A stretch of DNA of 64,000 nucleotides from Streptomyces sp. C10-9-1 (GCF_024497955.1 NZ_JANHKP010000006.1:275807-339806); one strand, 5' to 3'. Shown: positions 47,509-57,923, numbered from the stretch's first letter. Made by a program: numbers and translations. Notes: generated by a model from the letters alone, not told the origin.

Positions 47509-47775
47509 ATGAGGATCGAGGTACGGCGCAGCGGAGGATTCGCCGGCATCGAGCGGCGGGGCGAGGTCGACACCTCGGCGCGGGAGGACGCGGCAGGGCT
47601 GCGGGCGCTCGCCGAGCGGGCCGTGTCGGACGGGCACGGGACACCGCCCCCGGGCGTCCCGGACGGCTTCGCCTACCGGATCACCGTCGACGGGCGGACG
47701 GCGCACTGCGCCGACCCCCTGCTGTCGGCGGCCCAGCGGGAGCTGGTCGCGCTCGTCCTGGGCGAGGGCGCCTGA
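47509..47775 (+). CDS. Protealysin inhibitor, emfourin family
   Basis: 88 residues. Starts MRIEVRRSGGFAGIERRGEVDTS and continues with YRITVDGRTAHCADPLLSAAQRELVALVL, the layout of emfourin, a small slow-binding inhibitor of M4 protealysin-like proteases that is normally encoded next to its protease. The ATG has GGGAGGGG upstream. Here the only M4 protease gene lies 11 kb to the left with the azomycin-like block in between. Confidence 0.8.
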   Translation: MRIEVRRSGGFAGIERRGEVDTSAREDAAGLRALAERAVSDGHGTPPPGVPDGFAYRITVDGRTAHCADPLLSAAQRELVALVLGEGA

Positions 47776-47911
47776 GCCCGCCGGCGCCCCGGGCCGGAGA
47801 GCCGGTCACGGGGCGGCGGGAGGCCGTCCCGGGTGCCCGCGGGCAGGCCCCGCCGGCGCGGGAGCACGGTGGGGCGCGGGGCCCCGCGCGCGCGGGGCCG
47901 CCGGGGAGCCG

Positions 47912-48853
47912 TCAGAAGCCGAGCCGGCGCAACTGCTTCGGGTCGCGCTGCCAGTCCTTGGCGACCTTCACATGGAGGTCGAGGTAGACCGGGGTGCCCA
48001 GCAGCGCCTCGATGTGGCGGCGCGACTTCATGCCGACCTCCTTCAGGCGCGCACCCTTGGGGCCGATGATGATGCCCTTCTGGCTGGGCCGCTCGATGTA
48101 GACGTTGGCATGGATGTCCAGCAGCGGGCGGTCCGCCGGGCGGTCCTCGCGGGGCAGCATCTCCTCGACCACCACGGCGATCGAGTGGGGCAGCTCGTCG
48201 CGCACGCCCTCCAGCGCCGCCTCACGGATCAGCTCGGCGACCATCACCTGCTCCGGCTCGTCGGTGAGGTCGCCCTCCGGGTAGAGCGCCGGGCCCTCGG
48301 GAAGCAGCGGGACCAGCAGGTCGGCCAGCAGGCCGACCTGCCGGTCGCCGACCGCCGACACCGGGATGATCTCCGCCCACTCGATGCCCAGCTCCTTGCC
48401 CAGCCGGTCGACGGCGATCAGCTGCTCGGCGAGCGCCTTGGAGTCCACCAGGTCGGTCTTGGTGACCACCGCCACCTTGGGCGTCTTGCGGATCCCGGCG
48501 AGCTCCTTGGCGATGAACCGGTCGCCCGGTCCGAGCTTCTGGTCGGCGGGCAGGCAGAAGCCGATCACGTCGACCTCCGCCCAGGTGGTCCGCACCACGT
48601 CGTTGAGCCGCTCGCCGAGCAGCGTGCGCGGCTTGTGCAGCCCCGGGGTGTCCACCAGGATCAGCTGGGCGTCGGGGCGGTGGACGATGCCCCGCACGGT
48701 GTGCCGCGTGGTCTGCGGCCGGTTGGAGGTGATGGCCACCTTCTGGCCGACCAGAGCGTTCGTGAGGGTGGACTTGCCCGCGTTGGGTCGGCCGACGAAG
48801 CAGGCGAAACCGGCCCGGTGGACGGTTTCGGAGGACTGGGTACGAGCGCTCAT
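47912..48853 (-). CDS. era: GTPase Era
   Basis: 313 residues. GTP-binding motifs GRPNAGKST, VDTPGLHKP and TKTDLVD; C-terminal KH domain with ANVYIERPSQKGIIIGPKGARLKEVG. Binds the 3' end of 16S rRNA during 30S maturation. The ATG at 48853 has GGGAG at good spacing; an ATG nine bases earlier is too close to it. Confidence 0.96.
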   Translation of the reverse strand: MSARTQSSETVHRAGFACFVGRPNAGKSTLTNALVGQKVAITSNRPQTTRHTVRGIVHRPDAQLILVDTPGLHKPRTLLGERLNDVVRTTWAEVDVIGFCLPADQKLGPGDRFIAKELAGIRKTPKVAVVTKTDLVDSKALAEQLIAVDRLGKELGIEWAEIIPVSAVGDRQVGLLADLLVPLLPEGPALYPEGDLTDEPEQVMVAELIREAALEGVRDELPHSIAVVVEEMLPREDRPADRPLLDIHANVYIERPSQKGIIIGPKGARLKEVGMKSRRHIEALLGTPVYLDLHVKVAKDWQRDPKQLRRLGF

Positions 48854-48956
48854 GACGCCCATTCTCCCTGATGCCGGAGGCCCTCCGGTACGCCGTGCCC
48901 GGCGGGGCGGGGCGCCGCGCCCGGCCGGCGCCGGGAGCGGGCCCCGCATCCGGGCC

Positions 48957-49310
48957 TCAGCCGGCCTCCACCCGGGACCTCAGCCCGCCGTCGGGACCGG
49001 CGAGGAACACCGGCGTCCCGGGGCCCCCGAGCTCCCGGACGGCCGCGAGGTCGTCCTCGGCCGGCGCCTCCGCGGCGGAGACGACCGCGGCCGCCTCCAG
49101 GGACGTGGCACCGCTCGCGACCGCCATGGCCACGGCCGTCCTCAGGGCGCTGAGCCGGAGCGAGGCCAGGGCCACCGTCCCGGCGACATAGGTGCGACCG
49201 GTCTCGTCGCGGACGGCGGCGCCCTCGGGGACGCCGTTGCGGGCCCGGGCGCTGCGGGCCAGCGTGATGATCTTGCGGTCCTCGGGGCCGGGTTCGGGGC
49301 TCTGCGTCAT
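48957..49310 (-). CDS. Cytidine deaminase-like protein lacking the zinc site
   Basis: 117 residues. The pattern KIITLARSARARNG ... AAVRDETGRTYVAGTVAL ... LSALRTAVAMAVASGA matches proteins annotated as cytidine deaminases in Streptomyces, but the HAE and PCxxC zinc ligands are absent, so deaminase activity is unlikely. Conserved position next to era. Confidence 0.75.
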   Translation of the reverse strand: MTQSPEPGPEDRKIITLARSARARNGVPEGAAVRDETGRTYVAGTVALASLRLSALRTAVAMAVASGATSLEAAAVVSAAEAPAEDDLAAVRELGGPGTPVFLAGPDGGLRSRVEAG

Positions 49311-49370
49311 GGAGCGAGCATAGATCGGCCCCGGAGGGGCCGCGAAGGCCGCCCCGGGGCCGGAGGGCGG

Positions 49371-50066
49371 TCAGCCCCGGACGCCCTCGACGAACCTGTC
49401 GCCGACGCGGGTGACGAGGTCGGTGTGGGTCTTCCCGGCCTCGGCGCCACCGTCGTTGACGAAGGCGACGCGGGTGAAGCCGGTGCCCTCCTGGGCGACG
49501 ACCAGGTCGGCCGTCACCTCGACGCCGGGAGCGAAGGCGAGGGTCATCGCGAAGGACTCCGAGCTCTCACCGATCTTCGGCGCGTCCGTGCGCGCGATCT
49601 TCACCGGCACCTCGCTGCCCTCCACGGTGAAGTTCACGGCGGGGCACGCCTCCACCGCCTCGCCGATCGCCGCCACCCGGTCGGCGGCACCGGTGCCGGG
49701 GAACGTGAAGACCTGCTGGGTCAGCTCCGTCCTGCCCCCGTCCTGCTGGAAGTCGGCGCTGCCTCCGGCCTCGGCACCGCCCACCGTGCCGCCCATCATG
49801 TCGGCGAGCGGCTGGCACTCGGGCTCGGCGGCCCTCGGGGGCAGATCCCCGGAGGTCGGCGCGGTCGTCTCCGCCCAGCCGGAGGGCAGGTCCTCGAGGA
49901 CCAGGACGGCCGCCGCCATCTGCTCCGCCGTCAGCGGCTCGGCGGCGGGCGCGTCGGCGGCGGGCTTCTCCTCCCCGCCACCGCCACCGCCACCGCAGGC
50001 GACGGTGAGGCACAGGACGGACGCGGCGAGCAGAGCGGCGGCGCCGCGGCGGACACGCACGGACAT
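49371..50066 (-). CDS. Secreted lipoprotein of unknown function
   Basis: 231 residues. Signal peptide with lipobox (LTVAC), a run of seven glycines, then a Glu/Ala/Pro linker. The mature domain has [15 protein letters not shown] and [23 protein letters not shown], seen in lipoproteins of the PknH-sensor-like/DUF type. The two or three Cys residues may form a disulphide. Single gene, no known role. Confidence 0.78.
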   Translation of the reverse strand: MSVRVRRGAAALLAASVLCLTVACGGGGGGGEEKPAADAPAAEPLTAEQMAAAVLVLEDLPSGWAETTAPTSGDLPPRAAEPECQPLADMMGGTVGGAEAGGSADFQQDGGRTELTQQVFTFPGTGAADRVAAIGEAVEACPAVNFTVEGSEVPVKIARTDAPKIGESSESFAMTLAFAPGVEVTADLVVAQEGTGFTRVAFVNDGGAEAGKTHTDLVTRVGDRFVEGVRG

Positions 50067-50191
50067 GGTTCTCCCCAGGATGCGAAGGACCGCGGGGAGG
50101 CCCCTCCCCTCGGGCGACCACCGAGGATACACAGCATCCCCGAACACCAGTTCGCCGCCCGAGGCGGGGCGGCCGGACGTGTTCCCCGGCG

Positions 50192-50548
50192 CTAGGGGCG
50201 GTCCAGCCGCAGGCGCTCGGCACGGGGCAGCCCGGCCACGACCAAGTCGTAGGAGTCCTCCACCAGTTCGCGCACGAGCCGCTCGGGCAGCGCGGACACC
50301 GTGACCGTGTTCCAGTGGCGCTTGTTCATGTGCCACCCGGGGACGACGGCCTCCGGGTGCGCGGCCCTGAGCCGGACCGCGTCCTCCGGGTCGCACTTGA
50401 GGTTGGCCTTCAGCGGCCGGGCCTCCAGCGCCGCGAGGGCGAACATCTTCCCGCCGACCTTGAACACGGAGGTCTCCGGGCCGAACGGGAACTCCTCGGT
50501 GGCCGCCGCGAAGGACAGGCACAGCGCCCGCAGCCCCGCGGCCCTCAT
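50192..50548 (-). CDS. MmcQ/YjbR family protein
   Basis: 118 residues. Contains [34 protein letters not shown] and [11 protein letters not shown], the hallmark of this small double-wing DNA-binding-like family. Its start overlaps the stop of the CNNM gene by 4 bp (ATGA), so it is coupled to it. Role unknown. Confidence 0.88.
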   Translation of the reverse strand: MRAAGLRALCLSFAAATEEFPFGPETSVFKVGGKMFALAALEARPLKANLKCDPEDAVRLRAAHPEAVVPGWHMNKRHWNTVTVSALPERLVRELVEDSYDLVVAGLPRAERLRLDRP

Positions 50549-51849
50549 CCGCTCGCCTCGTCGCCCTCGGGCTTGTCCACCGGTTCGGCGAGCACCGTGA
50601 CGATCTTGTTCCGGCGCCCGGCGGGCGACTCGGCCGTGAGCCGCAGCGAGCGCCCGTCCGGCAGGTCCACCTCCGCACCGGCACCGGCGATCGGGACCCG
50701 GCCGAGGGCCTTGGCCAGCAGGCCGCCGACCGTCTCCACGTCCTCGTCGTCCAACTCGTCGGCGCCCAGCCCGTACAGCTCGCCCAGATCGCCGATGTCC
50801 AGGCGCGCCGTCACCCGGAAGCGGCCCTCGCCGAGGTCCTCGACGGGCGGCAGCTCGCGGTCGTACTCGTCGGTGATCTCCCCGACGATCTCCTCCAGGA
50901 TGTCCTCGATGGTCACGATCCCGGCCGTGCCGCCGTACTCGTCGACGACCACGGCGACGTGGTTGCGCTTCTGCTGCATCTCGCGGAGCAGGTCGCCGGC
51001 GTTCTTGGTGTCGGGGACGAAGACGGCGGGCCGCATCGCCGTCGAGACGAGGTCGGCCTCCGCGTCGCGGTTGATGTGGGTCTTGCGGACCAGGTCCTTG
51101 AGGTAGACGACGCCGACCACGTCGTCCTCGTTCTCCCCCGTGACGGGGATGCGGGAGAAGCCCGAGCGCAGGGCGAGCGTCAGCGCCTGGCGGACCGTCT
51201 TGAACCGCTCGATGCTGACCAGGTCGGTGCGCGGCACCATCACCTCCCGGACGAGGGTGTCCCCCAGCTCGAAGACCGAGTGCACCATGCGGCGCTCCTC
51301 GTCCTCGATCAGGCTCTCCTGCTCGGCGAGGTCGACCAGCGCCCGCAGTTCGGCCTCCGAGGCGAAGGGCCCCTTGCGGAAGCCCTTGCCGGGAGTGAGC
51401 GCGTTGCCGAGGAGGATCAGCAGCTGCGGGACCGGGCCCATGATCCTGGCCAGGGGCAGCAGGACGTACGCCGCCGCCGTGGCCGTGTTCAGCGGGTGCT
51501 GGCGGCCGATGGTGCGCGGGGAGACCCCGACGGCCACGTAGCTCACCAGCACCATCACGGCGATCGCGACGAGCAGCGCCGCCCAGGTCTCCTCGAACTC
51601 CTCCAGGCAGACGTAGGTGACGAGGACACCCGCCGCCATCTCGCAGGCCACCCGCACCAGCAGGGCGACGTTGAGGTAGCGGGTCGGGTCGCCGGCCACC
51701 TGCTCCAGCCGCGCCGCCCCGCGGCGCCCGTTGCGCACCGCCTCCGCGGCCCGGAACCCGGAGACCCGGGCGATGCCCGCCTCCGCGCAGGCCGCGAGCC
51801 AGGCCACGACCACCAGCGCGACCGCCCCGGCGAGGAGTTGGCCGGTCAT
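50545..51849 (-). CDS. CNNM/CorC-HlyC family membrane protein with CBS domains
   Basis: 434 residues. N-terminal DUF21/CNNM part with three to four membrane segments; cytosolic pair of CBS domains ([20 protein letters not shown] and [49 protein letters not shown]) and a C-terminal CorC_HlyC domain ([18 protein letters not shown]). Probable magnesium or cobalt efflux-type transporter; older annotation is hemolysin. ATG overlaps the ybeY stop. Confidence 0.92.
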   Translation of the reverse strand: MTGQLLAGAVALVVVAWLAACAEAGIARVSGFRAAEAVRNGRRGAARLEQVAGDPTRYLNVALLVRVACEMAAGVLVTYVCLEEFEETWAALLVAIAVMVLVSYVAVGVSPRTIGRQHPLNTATAAAYVLLPLARIMGPVPQLLILLGNALTPGKGFRKGPFASEAELRALVDLAEQESLIEDEERRMVHSVFELGDTLVREVMVPRTDLVSIERFKTVRQALTLALRSGFSRIPVTGENEDDVVGVVYLKDLVRKTHINRDAEADLVSTAMRPAVFVPDTKNAGDLLREMQQKRNHVAVVVDEYGGTAGIVTIEDILEEIVGEITDEYDRELPPVEDLGEGRFRVTARLDIGDLGELYGLGADELDDEDVETVGGLLAKALGRVPIAGAGAEVDLPDGRSLRLTAESPAGRRNKIVTVLAEPVDKPEGDEASG

Positions 51850-52343
51850 GACACGGTCGGGGCCGGCGAGGGGCCGGTCAGCCCCCGCTCCGCCCGCCAG
51901 CCGTCGACGATGGCGGCCTGGAGGCCGAACATCTCCGCCTTCTCGTCCGGCTCCTCGTGGTCGTAGCCGAGCAGGTGCAGCACCCCGTGGACGGTCAGGA
52001 GCTGGAGCTCCTCGTCCATGGAGTGCCGGGTCGGCGCATCGGCACCCTGCCGCTCGGCGACCTCGGGGCAGAGCACGATGTCGCCGAGGAGCCCCTGCGG
52101 GGGCTCCTCGTCGTCCTTCGCTGGCGGGCGCAGCTCGTCCATCGGGAAGGACATGACATCGGTCGGCCCGGGAAGGTCCATCCACTGGATGTGGAGCTGC
52201 TCCATGGCCTCGGCGTCCACCACGATCACCGAGAGCTCGGAGAGCGGGTGGATGCGCATCCGCGCGAGCGCGTAGCGGGCCACGTCGAGGACGGCCTGCT
52301 CGTCGACCTCGGTGCCGGACTCGTTGTTGACGTCGATCGACAT
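51846..52343 (-). CDS. ybeY: Endoribonuclease YbeY (rRNA maturation)
   Basis: 165 residues. The zinc site [11 protein letters not shown] is intact near residue 119, with [16 protein letters not shown] earlier. Acts in 16S rRNA 3'-end maturation and ribosome quality control. Lies 12 bp after phoH and overlaps the CNNM gene by 4 bp, so phoH-ybeY-cnnM-mmcQ form an operon. Confidence 0.95.
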   Translation of the reverse strand: MSIDVNNESGTEVDEQAVLDVARYALARMRIHPLSELSVIVVDAEAMEQLHIQWMDLPGPTDVMSFPMDELRPPAKDDEEPPQGLLGDIVLCPEVAERQGADAPTRHSMDEELQLLTVHGVLHLLGYDHEEPDEKAEMFGLQAAIVDGWRAERGLTGPSPAPTVS

Positions 52344-52355
52344 GGTGCGCTGTGA

Positions 52356-53372
52356 CTACTTCCCGTTGTCGTACTTCTCGTAGGCGTCGACGATACGGCC
52401 GACGAGCCTGTGCCGTACGACATCCTGGCTCGTGAGCCGGGAGAAGTGCACGTCCTCCACCCCGTCCAGGATCTCCTGCACCTGGCGCAGCCCGCTCCTG
52501 GTGCCGTTCGGCAGGTCCACCTGCGTCACGTCACCGGTGATCACGATCTTCGAGTCGAAGCCGAGCCGGGTGAGGAACATCTTCATCTGCTCGGGGTTCG
52601 TGTTCTGGGCCTCGTCGAGGATGATGAAGGCGTCGTTGAGGGTTCGTCCGCGCATGTAGGCGAGCGGTGCGACCTCGATGGTGCCGGCCGCCATCAGCCG
52701 GGGGATGGAGTCGGGGTCGAGCATGTCGTGCAGCGCGTCGTACAGCGGCCGCAGATAGGGGTCGATCTTCTCGTACAGGGTGCCCGGCAGGAAGCCCAGC
52801 CGCTCCCCCGCCTCGACCGCGGGCCGGGTCAGGATGATCCGGTTGACCTGCTTGGACTGGAGTGCCTGGACCGCCTTGGCCATGGCGAGGTAGGTCTTGC
52901 CGGTGCCCGCCGGGCCGATCCCGAAGACGACGGTGTGCTTGTCGATCGCGTCGACGTACCGCTTCTGGTTCAGGGTCTTCGGCCGGATGGTGCGCCCTCG
53001 GCTGGAGAGGATGTTCTGGGTGAGCACCTCGGCCGGGGACTCGGCGCCCGGCTCCCCGGTGCCGTCCTCGGCCGCCTTGAGCATGGCGATCGAGCGTTCC
53101 ACTGCGTCCTCCGTCATCGGCTGCCCGGTGCGGAGCACGAGCATCATCTCGTCGAACAGGCGCTGGACCAGGGCGACCTCCGCCGGGTCGCCGACCGCGC
53201 TCACCTCGTTGCCCCGGACATGGATGTCGGCCGCCGGGAAGGCCTTCTCGATCACGCGCAGCAGGGCGTCACCCGAGCCGAGGACCGTCACCATCGGATG
53301 CTTGGCGGGGACGGTGAACTGGGCTCGCGCCTGCCCAGGCGCCGGGTTCTTGGCTGTGGGTGTCTGAGTCAT
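52356..53372 (-). CDS. phoH: PhoH family ATPase
   Basis: 338 residues. N-terminal KH-like segment ([31 protein letters not shown]) and a RecA-like ATPase core with Walker [16 protein letters not shown] and Walker [10 protein letters not shown]. Linked to RNA metabolism with YbeY. The start at 53372 gives the usual N-terminus; an ATG eight codons upstream lies too close to GGGAGG, so the start is not certain. Confidence 0.93.
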   Translation of the reverse strand: MTQTPTAKNPAPGQARAQFTVPAKHPMVTVLGSGDALLRVIEKAFPAADIHVRGNEVSAVGDPAEVALVQRLFDEMMLVLRTGQPMTEDAVERSIAMLKAAEDGTGEPGAESPAEVLTQNILSSRGRTIRPKTLNQKRYVDAIDKHTVVFGIGPAGTGKTYLAMAKAVQALQSKQVNRIILTRPAVEAGERLGFLPGTLYEKIDPYLRPLYDALHDMLDPDSIPRLMAAGTIEVAPLAYMRGRTLNDAFIILDEAQNTNPEQMKMFLTRLGFDSKIVITGDVTQVDLPNGTRSGLRQVQEILDGVEDVHFSRLTSQDVVRHRLVGRIVDAYEKYDNGK

Positions 53373-53600
53373 GGGCCGGCTCTGTGGCCTGCACATACCT
53401 CCCGTTGCAGGGTTCTCGCCGATCGACAACCTCTGGACCATCCAGGGTACGGCCTGGGGCCCGGTGCACCGAGGGCTTTTCCCGGCCCCGACAAGGCACG
53501 CGAACCCCTGCACAGCCTGACATTCTGTCCCTGAGGGGATGAGCCCCGCCCGGGCCGGGCCGGGCCCCCGTCCGTCGAGCGGACCGCGCGAGGAGGAGCC

Positions 53601-53828
53601 ATGGGCCAGGGAGTGCACGTCCAGGAGCTGCCCGGGATGGGCAAGCGGTACGACATCGAGCTCGGCCGTTCCGACCAGCGGATCTCGGTGGTCGTGCGGG
53701 CCGGCGGGATGCGGGACCTCTATGTGTTCGACGACCGTTCATCCGAGCCGGCGGCGGTCATCGAGCTGAGCGACGAGGAGGCGCGCAAGGTCGGCGCTGT
53801 GCTGTCGTCCACGTACTTCGAGGGCTGA
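53601..53828 (+). CDS. Truncated KhtT-like antiporter subunit (N-terminal domain only)
   Basis: 75 residues: VQELPGMGKRYDIELGRSDQRISVVVRAGGMRDLYVFD ... VIELSDEEARKVGAVLSSTYF. This matches the N-terminal domain of the cation:proton antiporter regulatory subunits (about 160 residues), without the C-terminal RCK/TrkA_C nucleotide-binding domain. It ends 10 bp before the antiporter gene, so it should be its partner. ATG at 53601 with GAGGAGG upstream. Confidence 0.82.
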   Translation: MGQGVHVQELPGMGKRYDIELGRSDQRISVVVRAGGMRDLYVFDDRSSEPAAVIELSDEEARKVGAVLSSTYFEG

Positions 53829-53838
53829 GGTCCTGCCG

Positions 53839-55317
53839 GTGCACGCGGACCTCGTCGGGCTCGGCCTGGCGGTGCTCGTCGCGGGCCTGGTCGCCCGGCT
53901 GGCGCGGCGGGTCGGGCTGCCCTCCGTCCCCTGCTACATGCTCGTGGGCATCCTCCTCGGCCCGGGCACCCCGGGGCCGGCCGTCATCGCCCACCCCGAG
54001 GACCTGGGGCTCCTCGCGGCCCTGGGGCTGGTGCTGCTGCTGTTCCACCTCGGCGTGGAGTTCCCCCTGGAACAGGTGCTCGGCGGGGGTCGCCGCCTCT
54101 TCATCGCCGCGGGCTGCTACATCGGGCTCAACGTCGGCGCCGGGTTCCTCTTCGGGCTCGCACTGGGCTGGGGCGGTGCCGAGGCGCTGGTCGTCGCCGG
54201 GGCGCTCGGAGTGTCCTCGTCGGCGATCGTCACCAAGCTGCTCGTCGAGCTGCACCGGCTGACCAACGCGGAGACCCCGGTGATCCTCGGGATCATCGTG
54301 ATCGAGGACCTGTTCCTCGCCTTCTACCTCGCGCTGCTGTCCCCGGTGCTCTCGGACGCCGACTCCCCGCTGGCGCTCGTGGGGGAGGTCGCGGTCAGCT
54401 TCGGGTTCCTCGCCCTGCTCTTCGCCGTGGCCCGGTTCGGGGCCCGCGCGGTGGCCTGGCTGGTCGGGGACCGCGAGGACGAGCTGCTGATCGTGCTGAC
54501 CGTGGGGCTGGCCGTGCTGGTGGCGGGGGTGTCGGAGGAGGTCGGGGTCTCCGATGCGATCGGCGCGCTGATGATCGGCCTGGTCATCTCCCGGACCCGC
54601 CTGAAGGAGCGCCTGGAGCGCCTGGTGCTGCCGCTGCGGGACGTGCTGGCCACCGTCTTCTTCGTGGCCTTCGGGCTGAGCATCGAGGTCGGCGAGATGG
54701 GCGCGGTCGTCGTACCGGTCCTGATCGCCGTGCTCGTCACCCTCGTCGGCAACGTCGCGGCGGGGATCGTGGCGGCACGGCTGTTCGGCTTCAACCAGCG
54801 GGGGGCGGCCAACATCGGGCTGACCGTGCTGGGCCGGGGCGAGTTCTCGCTGATCCTGGCGACCCTGGCGCTGGGGGCGGGGCTCGACGCCCGGATCGGG
54901 CCGTTCGTGGCGCTCTACGTGCTGGTCCTGGCGGTGGTGAGCCCGGTGCTCGCGGCACGCTCCCACCGCCTGGCCCGCGTCATGCCGGACCGGCTGCTGC
55001 GCGCGAACTGGACCTACGTCCGCGAGGAGACCATCAGCACCTCGTGCACCCATCTGGACCGGATCCGGGTGACCGGCACGGACACGGCCGTGTGCGAGGA
55101 GTGCGTGCGGCTGGGCACCCCCTGGGTCCAGCTGCGGCTGTGCGTCACCTGCGGCCACGTCGCGTGCTGCGACGACTCGCCGCACCGGCACGCCCGGGTG
55201 CACGCCGAGGCGGCCGGGCATCCGATCATCCAGTCCGCGCAGCCCGGTGAGGACTGGCGGTTCTGCTTCGTCGACGACACCCTCGTCCGCGCGCCGATGG
55301 GCTCGCCGCGCGGCTGA
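53839..55317 (+). CDS. CPA2 cation:proton antiporter fused to a UBP-type zinc finger
   Basis: 492 residues. Residues 1-385 form a KefB/KhtU-like membrane antiporter with about 12 segments, including LVLLLFHLGVEF, ALGVSSSAIVTKL and AANIGLTVLGRGEFSLI. The C-terminal 100 residues contain CTHLDRI, CEECVRLG, LCVTCGHVACCDDSPHRHARVHAEAAGHPI, a complete UBP-type zinc finger. In related genomes I recall the two parts as separate proteins. GTG start; coupled to the KhtT-like gene. Probable K+/H+ antiporter of the plasma membrane. Confidence 0.9.
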   Translation: MHADLVGLGLAVLVAGLVARLARRVGLPSVPCYMLVGILLGPGTPGPAVIAHPEDLGLLAALGLVLLLFHLGVEFPLEQVLGGGRRLFIAAGCYIGLNVGAGFLFGLALGWGGAEALVVAGALGVSSSAIVTKLLVELHRLTNAETPVILGIIVIEDLFLAFYLALLSPVLSDADSPLALVGEVAVSFGFLALLFAVARFGARAVAWLVGDREDELLIVLTVGLAVLVAGVSEEVGVSDAIGALMIGLVISRTRLKERLERLVLPLRDVLATVFFVAFGLSIEVGEMGAVVVPVLIAVLVTLVGNVAAGIVAARLFGFNQRGAANIGLTVLGRGEFSLILATLALGAGLDARIGPFVALYVLVLAVVSPVLAARSHRLARVMPDRLLRANWTYVREETISTSCTHLDRIRVTGTDTAVCEECVRLGTPWVQLRLCVTCGHVACCDDSPHRHARVHAEAAGHPIIQSAQPGEDWRFCFVDDTLVRAPMGSPRG

Positions 55318-55343
55318 GGGCCGGGGCCCCTGCCCGCGCGGGG

Positions 55344-56456
55344 TCAGGAGGAGCGGCCGAAGCCGATGGTGGGGACGGCGCGCCTCAGGGGCCAGGGGCG
55401 CGTCGGGGGCGGCACGAGCCGTTCCAGGAAGGAGTAGCGGCGCAGGGCGGCGGGGTCCTGGCCGGGAAGGCTCTGCACGGACTGCCACCAGGCCGCGACC
55501 TCCCACCAGCCGGGGGCGGAGAGCGAACCGCCGAACTCCTGCACCGACAGCGCGGCCGTGAGCCCGCCGAAGGCGAGCCGGTCGGCCAGCGGCCAGCCCG
55601 CCAGGGTGCCGGTGACGAACCCGGCGACGAACACGTCCCCCGCGCCCGTGGGGTCGAGCGCCTCCACCGCGATCGCGGGGACCTGGGCGGTCTCCCCCGT
55701 GGCGGCGTCCACGGCGTAGGCGCCCTCGGCGCCGAGGGTGACGACCGCCAGGCGGACCCGTTCGGCGAGGGCGTGGGCGGCGGCGCGGGGGCAGTCGGTG
55801 CGGGTGTAGTGCATGGCCTCCTCCGCGTTGGGCAGGAAGGCCTCGCAGTGCGCGAGGTCGGCCAGGTCGGCCGGGTCCCAGCGGCCGGACTCGTCCCAGC
55901 CGACGTCGGCGAAGATCCGGGTGCCGCCCCGGGCTGCCGCGGCGATCCAGTCGGCGCCCGCGCCGGGGGCGAGGGAGGCCACCGCGGCCCGGGCCGGCGG
56001 CGGGCACCCGGGGGCCGGCCCGGGCGGCGGGGCCTCGTGCCCGTGCGAGACCATGGTGCGCTCGCCCTCGTAGGCCATGGAGACGGTGACGGGCGAGTGC
56101 CAGCCGGGCACGGTACGCGAGAGCGAGAGGTCGATGCCCTCCCCCTGGGCGAGCGCGTCCCAGCAGTACTCGCCGTAGTGGTCGTCGCCGAAGGCGGCCG
56201 CGAGGGAGGTGCGCAGGCCGAGCCGGGCGAGGGCGGTCGCCATGTTGGCCACCCCTCCGGGACTCGACCCCATGCCCCGTGCCCAGGACTCGGTGCCGCG
56301 GACCGGCGCCGAGTCGAGGCCGGTGAAGACGATGTCGAGGAAGACCGTGCCGGTGAGGTAGACGTCGCAGGCCGGATCGCCGGGGGTCCTCAGGGCGGCC
56401 AGGGGGTCCAGGCACGCCGTCCGCCGCTGCGGCTCGTCTGGGTCGGGTGTGGTCAC
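55344..56456 (-). CDS. PfkB-family carbohydrate kinase
   Basis: 370 residues. Ribokinase-like fold: N-terminal VFLDIVFTGL and GGVANMATALARLGL substrate motif, and the C-terminal DPTGAGDVFVAGFVTGTL motif with the catalytic Asp and anion hole. An extra Pro-rich insertion lies around residues 140-160. The GTG start is 115 bp beyond the ribonuclease Z stop on the same strand. Substrate not identifiable. Confidence 0.9.
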   Translation of the reverse strand: MTTPDPDEPQRRTACLDPLAALRTPGDPACDVYLTGTVFLDIVFTGLDSAPVRGTESWARGMGSSPGGVANMATALARLGLRTSLAAAFGDDHYGEYCWDALAQGEGIDLSLSRTVPGWHSPVTVSMAYEGERTMVSHGHEAPPPGPAPGCPPPARAAVASLAPGAGADWIAAAARGGTRIFADVGWDESGRWDPADLADLAHCEAFLPNAEEAMHYTRTDCPRAAAHALAERVRLAVVTLGAEGAYAVDAATGETAQVPAIAVEALDPTGAGDVFVAGFVTGTLAGWPLADRLAFGGLTAALSVQEFGGSLSAPGWWEVAAWWQSVQSLPGQDPAALRRYSFLERLVPPPTRPWPLRRAVPTIGFGRSS

Positions 56457-56571
56457 CGTCTGCGCTCCCGTGCATGTGCGGTCGGGGCCAGTGTGCCTGA
56501 TCGGGCCGTCCCGGCGGGGCCGCGTCGGCGCGTGCCGGGCGCGGGGACGCGGCGGCCGGTGCGTGCGCCGC

Positions 56572-57480
56572 TCAGCTCCTCGGCGGCACGGGGATGCGCG
56601 ACAGGTCCTGGGCGACGGTCACCTCCCCCGTGAAGCCCGCCGCGCGGGCCTGCCGCTCGAAGACCTCGGCGGCGTCGGTGTAGCGCTGCGAGAAGTGCGT
56701 CAGGACCAGGTGGCGGACCCCCGCCTCGTGCGCGGCCCGGCCCGCCTGGCCCGCGGTCAGATGGCCGTGCTCGGTGGCCAGCCGGAGATCCTCGTCGAGG
56801 AAGGTCGACTCGATGACGAGCAGGTCGCAGCCCTCGGCCAGCGTCCGCACCCCCTCGCACAGCCGGGTGTCCATGACGAAGGCGAACCGCTGACCGCGGC
56901 GCACCTCGCTGACCTCCTCCAGGGTCACCCCGCGCAGCACGCCCTCGCGCTGGATCCGCCCCACGTCCGGGCCCTGGATCCCGTGGGCGGCGAGCCGCTC
57001 CGGGAGGATCCGCCGCCCGTCCGGCTCGACCAGCCGGTAGCCGAAGGACTCGACCGGGTGCGACAGCCGGTGGGCGTGGAGCGTGAAGGCGGGCGACTCG
57101 GCGACGGGCCCGTCGCCGGAGACGGGGCGCACGTCGAGGACGGCCGTCTCGCGGTAGGCGGTGGCGTACCGGAGGCGGTCGAAGAAGTGGCGGCCGCTCT
57201 CGGGGAAGTGGACGGACACCGGGTGCGGGACCTGGTCGAGGTTGATCCGCTGGATCACCCCGGCCAGGCCCAGGGAGTGGTCGCCGTGGAAGTGCGTGAC
57301 GCAGATCCGGTCGATGTCGTGCGCGGAGACCCCGGCGCGGAGCATCTGGCGCTGGGTGCCCTCGCCGGGGTCGAAGAGGATGCCGCCGCCGTCCCAGCGC
57401 AGCAGGTAGCCGTTGTGGTTCCGGTGCCGGGTCGGGACCTGGCTGGCGGTCCCGAGGACCACCAGCTCGCGGGCGGACAC
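56572..57480 (-). CDS. rnz: Ribonuclease Z (tRNA 3' processing)
   Basis: 302 residues, metallo-beta-lactamase fold. Motifs [35 protein letters not shown], the metal site [11 protein letters not shown], and [11 protein letters not shown] near the C-terminus. Cleaves the 3' trailer of pre-tRNA. GTG start, 6 bp after the HIT gene stop, so the two are co-transcribed. Confidence 0.93.
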   Translation of the reverse strand: MSARELVVLGTASQVPTRHRNHNGYLLRWDGGGILFDPGEGTQRQMLRAGVSAHDIDRICVTHFHGDHSLGLAGVIQRINLDQVPHPVSVHFPESGRHFFDRLRYATAYRETAVLDVRPVSGDGPVAESPAFTLHAHRLSHPVESFGYRLVEPDGRRILPERLAAHGIQGPDVGRIQREGVLRGVTLEEVSEVRRGQRFAFVMDTRLCEGVRTLAEGCDLLVIESTFLDEDLRLATEHGHLTAGQAGRAAHEAGVRHLVLTHFSQRYTDAAEVFERQARAAGFTGEVTVAQDLSRIPVPPRS

Positions 57481-57486
57481 GGCCGG

Positions 57487-57846
57487 CTACCCGGGGGGCC
57501 AGGCGAGCCCGCGGCCGCCGAGGACGTGGGCGTGGGCGTGGAAGACCGTCTGCCCCGCCCCGGAACCGGTGTTGAAGACGACCCGGTAGCCCGTCTCGTC
57601 GATCCTCTCGTCGGCGGCCACCCTGCCCGCCTCGCGCAGCAGGTCGGCGACGGTCTCCGGTGCCTCGGCGGCGAGGGCGGCGGCGTCCCGGTGGTGGGCC
57701 TTGGGGATGACCAGGACATGGCTGGGTGCCTGGGGGTTGATGTCCCGGAAGGCGACCGTCGTCTCGGTCTCCCGGACGACGGTGGCGGGCACCTCCCCGG
57801 CCACGATCTTGCAGAACAGGCAGTCCGCCTGCGGTTCTCCGGCCAT
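57487..57846 (-). CDS. HIT family protein (histidine triad nucleotide-binding)
   Basis: 119 residues. CLFCKIVAGEVPATVV at the start, INPQAPSHVLVIPK in the middle and the histidine triad FHAHAHVLGGRGLAWPPG at the C-terminus. HINT-type nucleotide phosphoramidase. Immediately upstream of rnz. Confidence 0.95.
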   Translation of the reverse strand: MAGEPQADCLFCKIVAGEVPATVVRETETTVAFRDINPQAPSHVLVIPKAHHRDAAALAAEAPETVADLLREAGRVAADERIDETGYRVVFNTGSGAGQTVFHAHAHVLGGRGLAWPPG

Positions 57847-57923
57847 GTGCGCGGAGCCTCCTCGCGGTGTCGATCACGTGTCAGGGCATGCTATCCGCCC
57901 GTCCCTCGGGCCGCCGCGCGCCC

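Noticed and set aside
47881..47898. GCCCCGCGCGCGCGGGGC palindrome after era
   Set aside because: Perfectly symmetrical, but it is simple GC alternation; it may serve as a weak terminator, but I could not support more.
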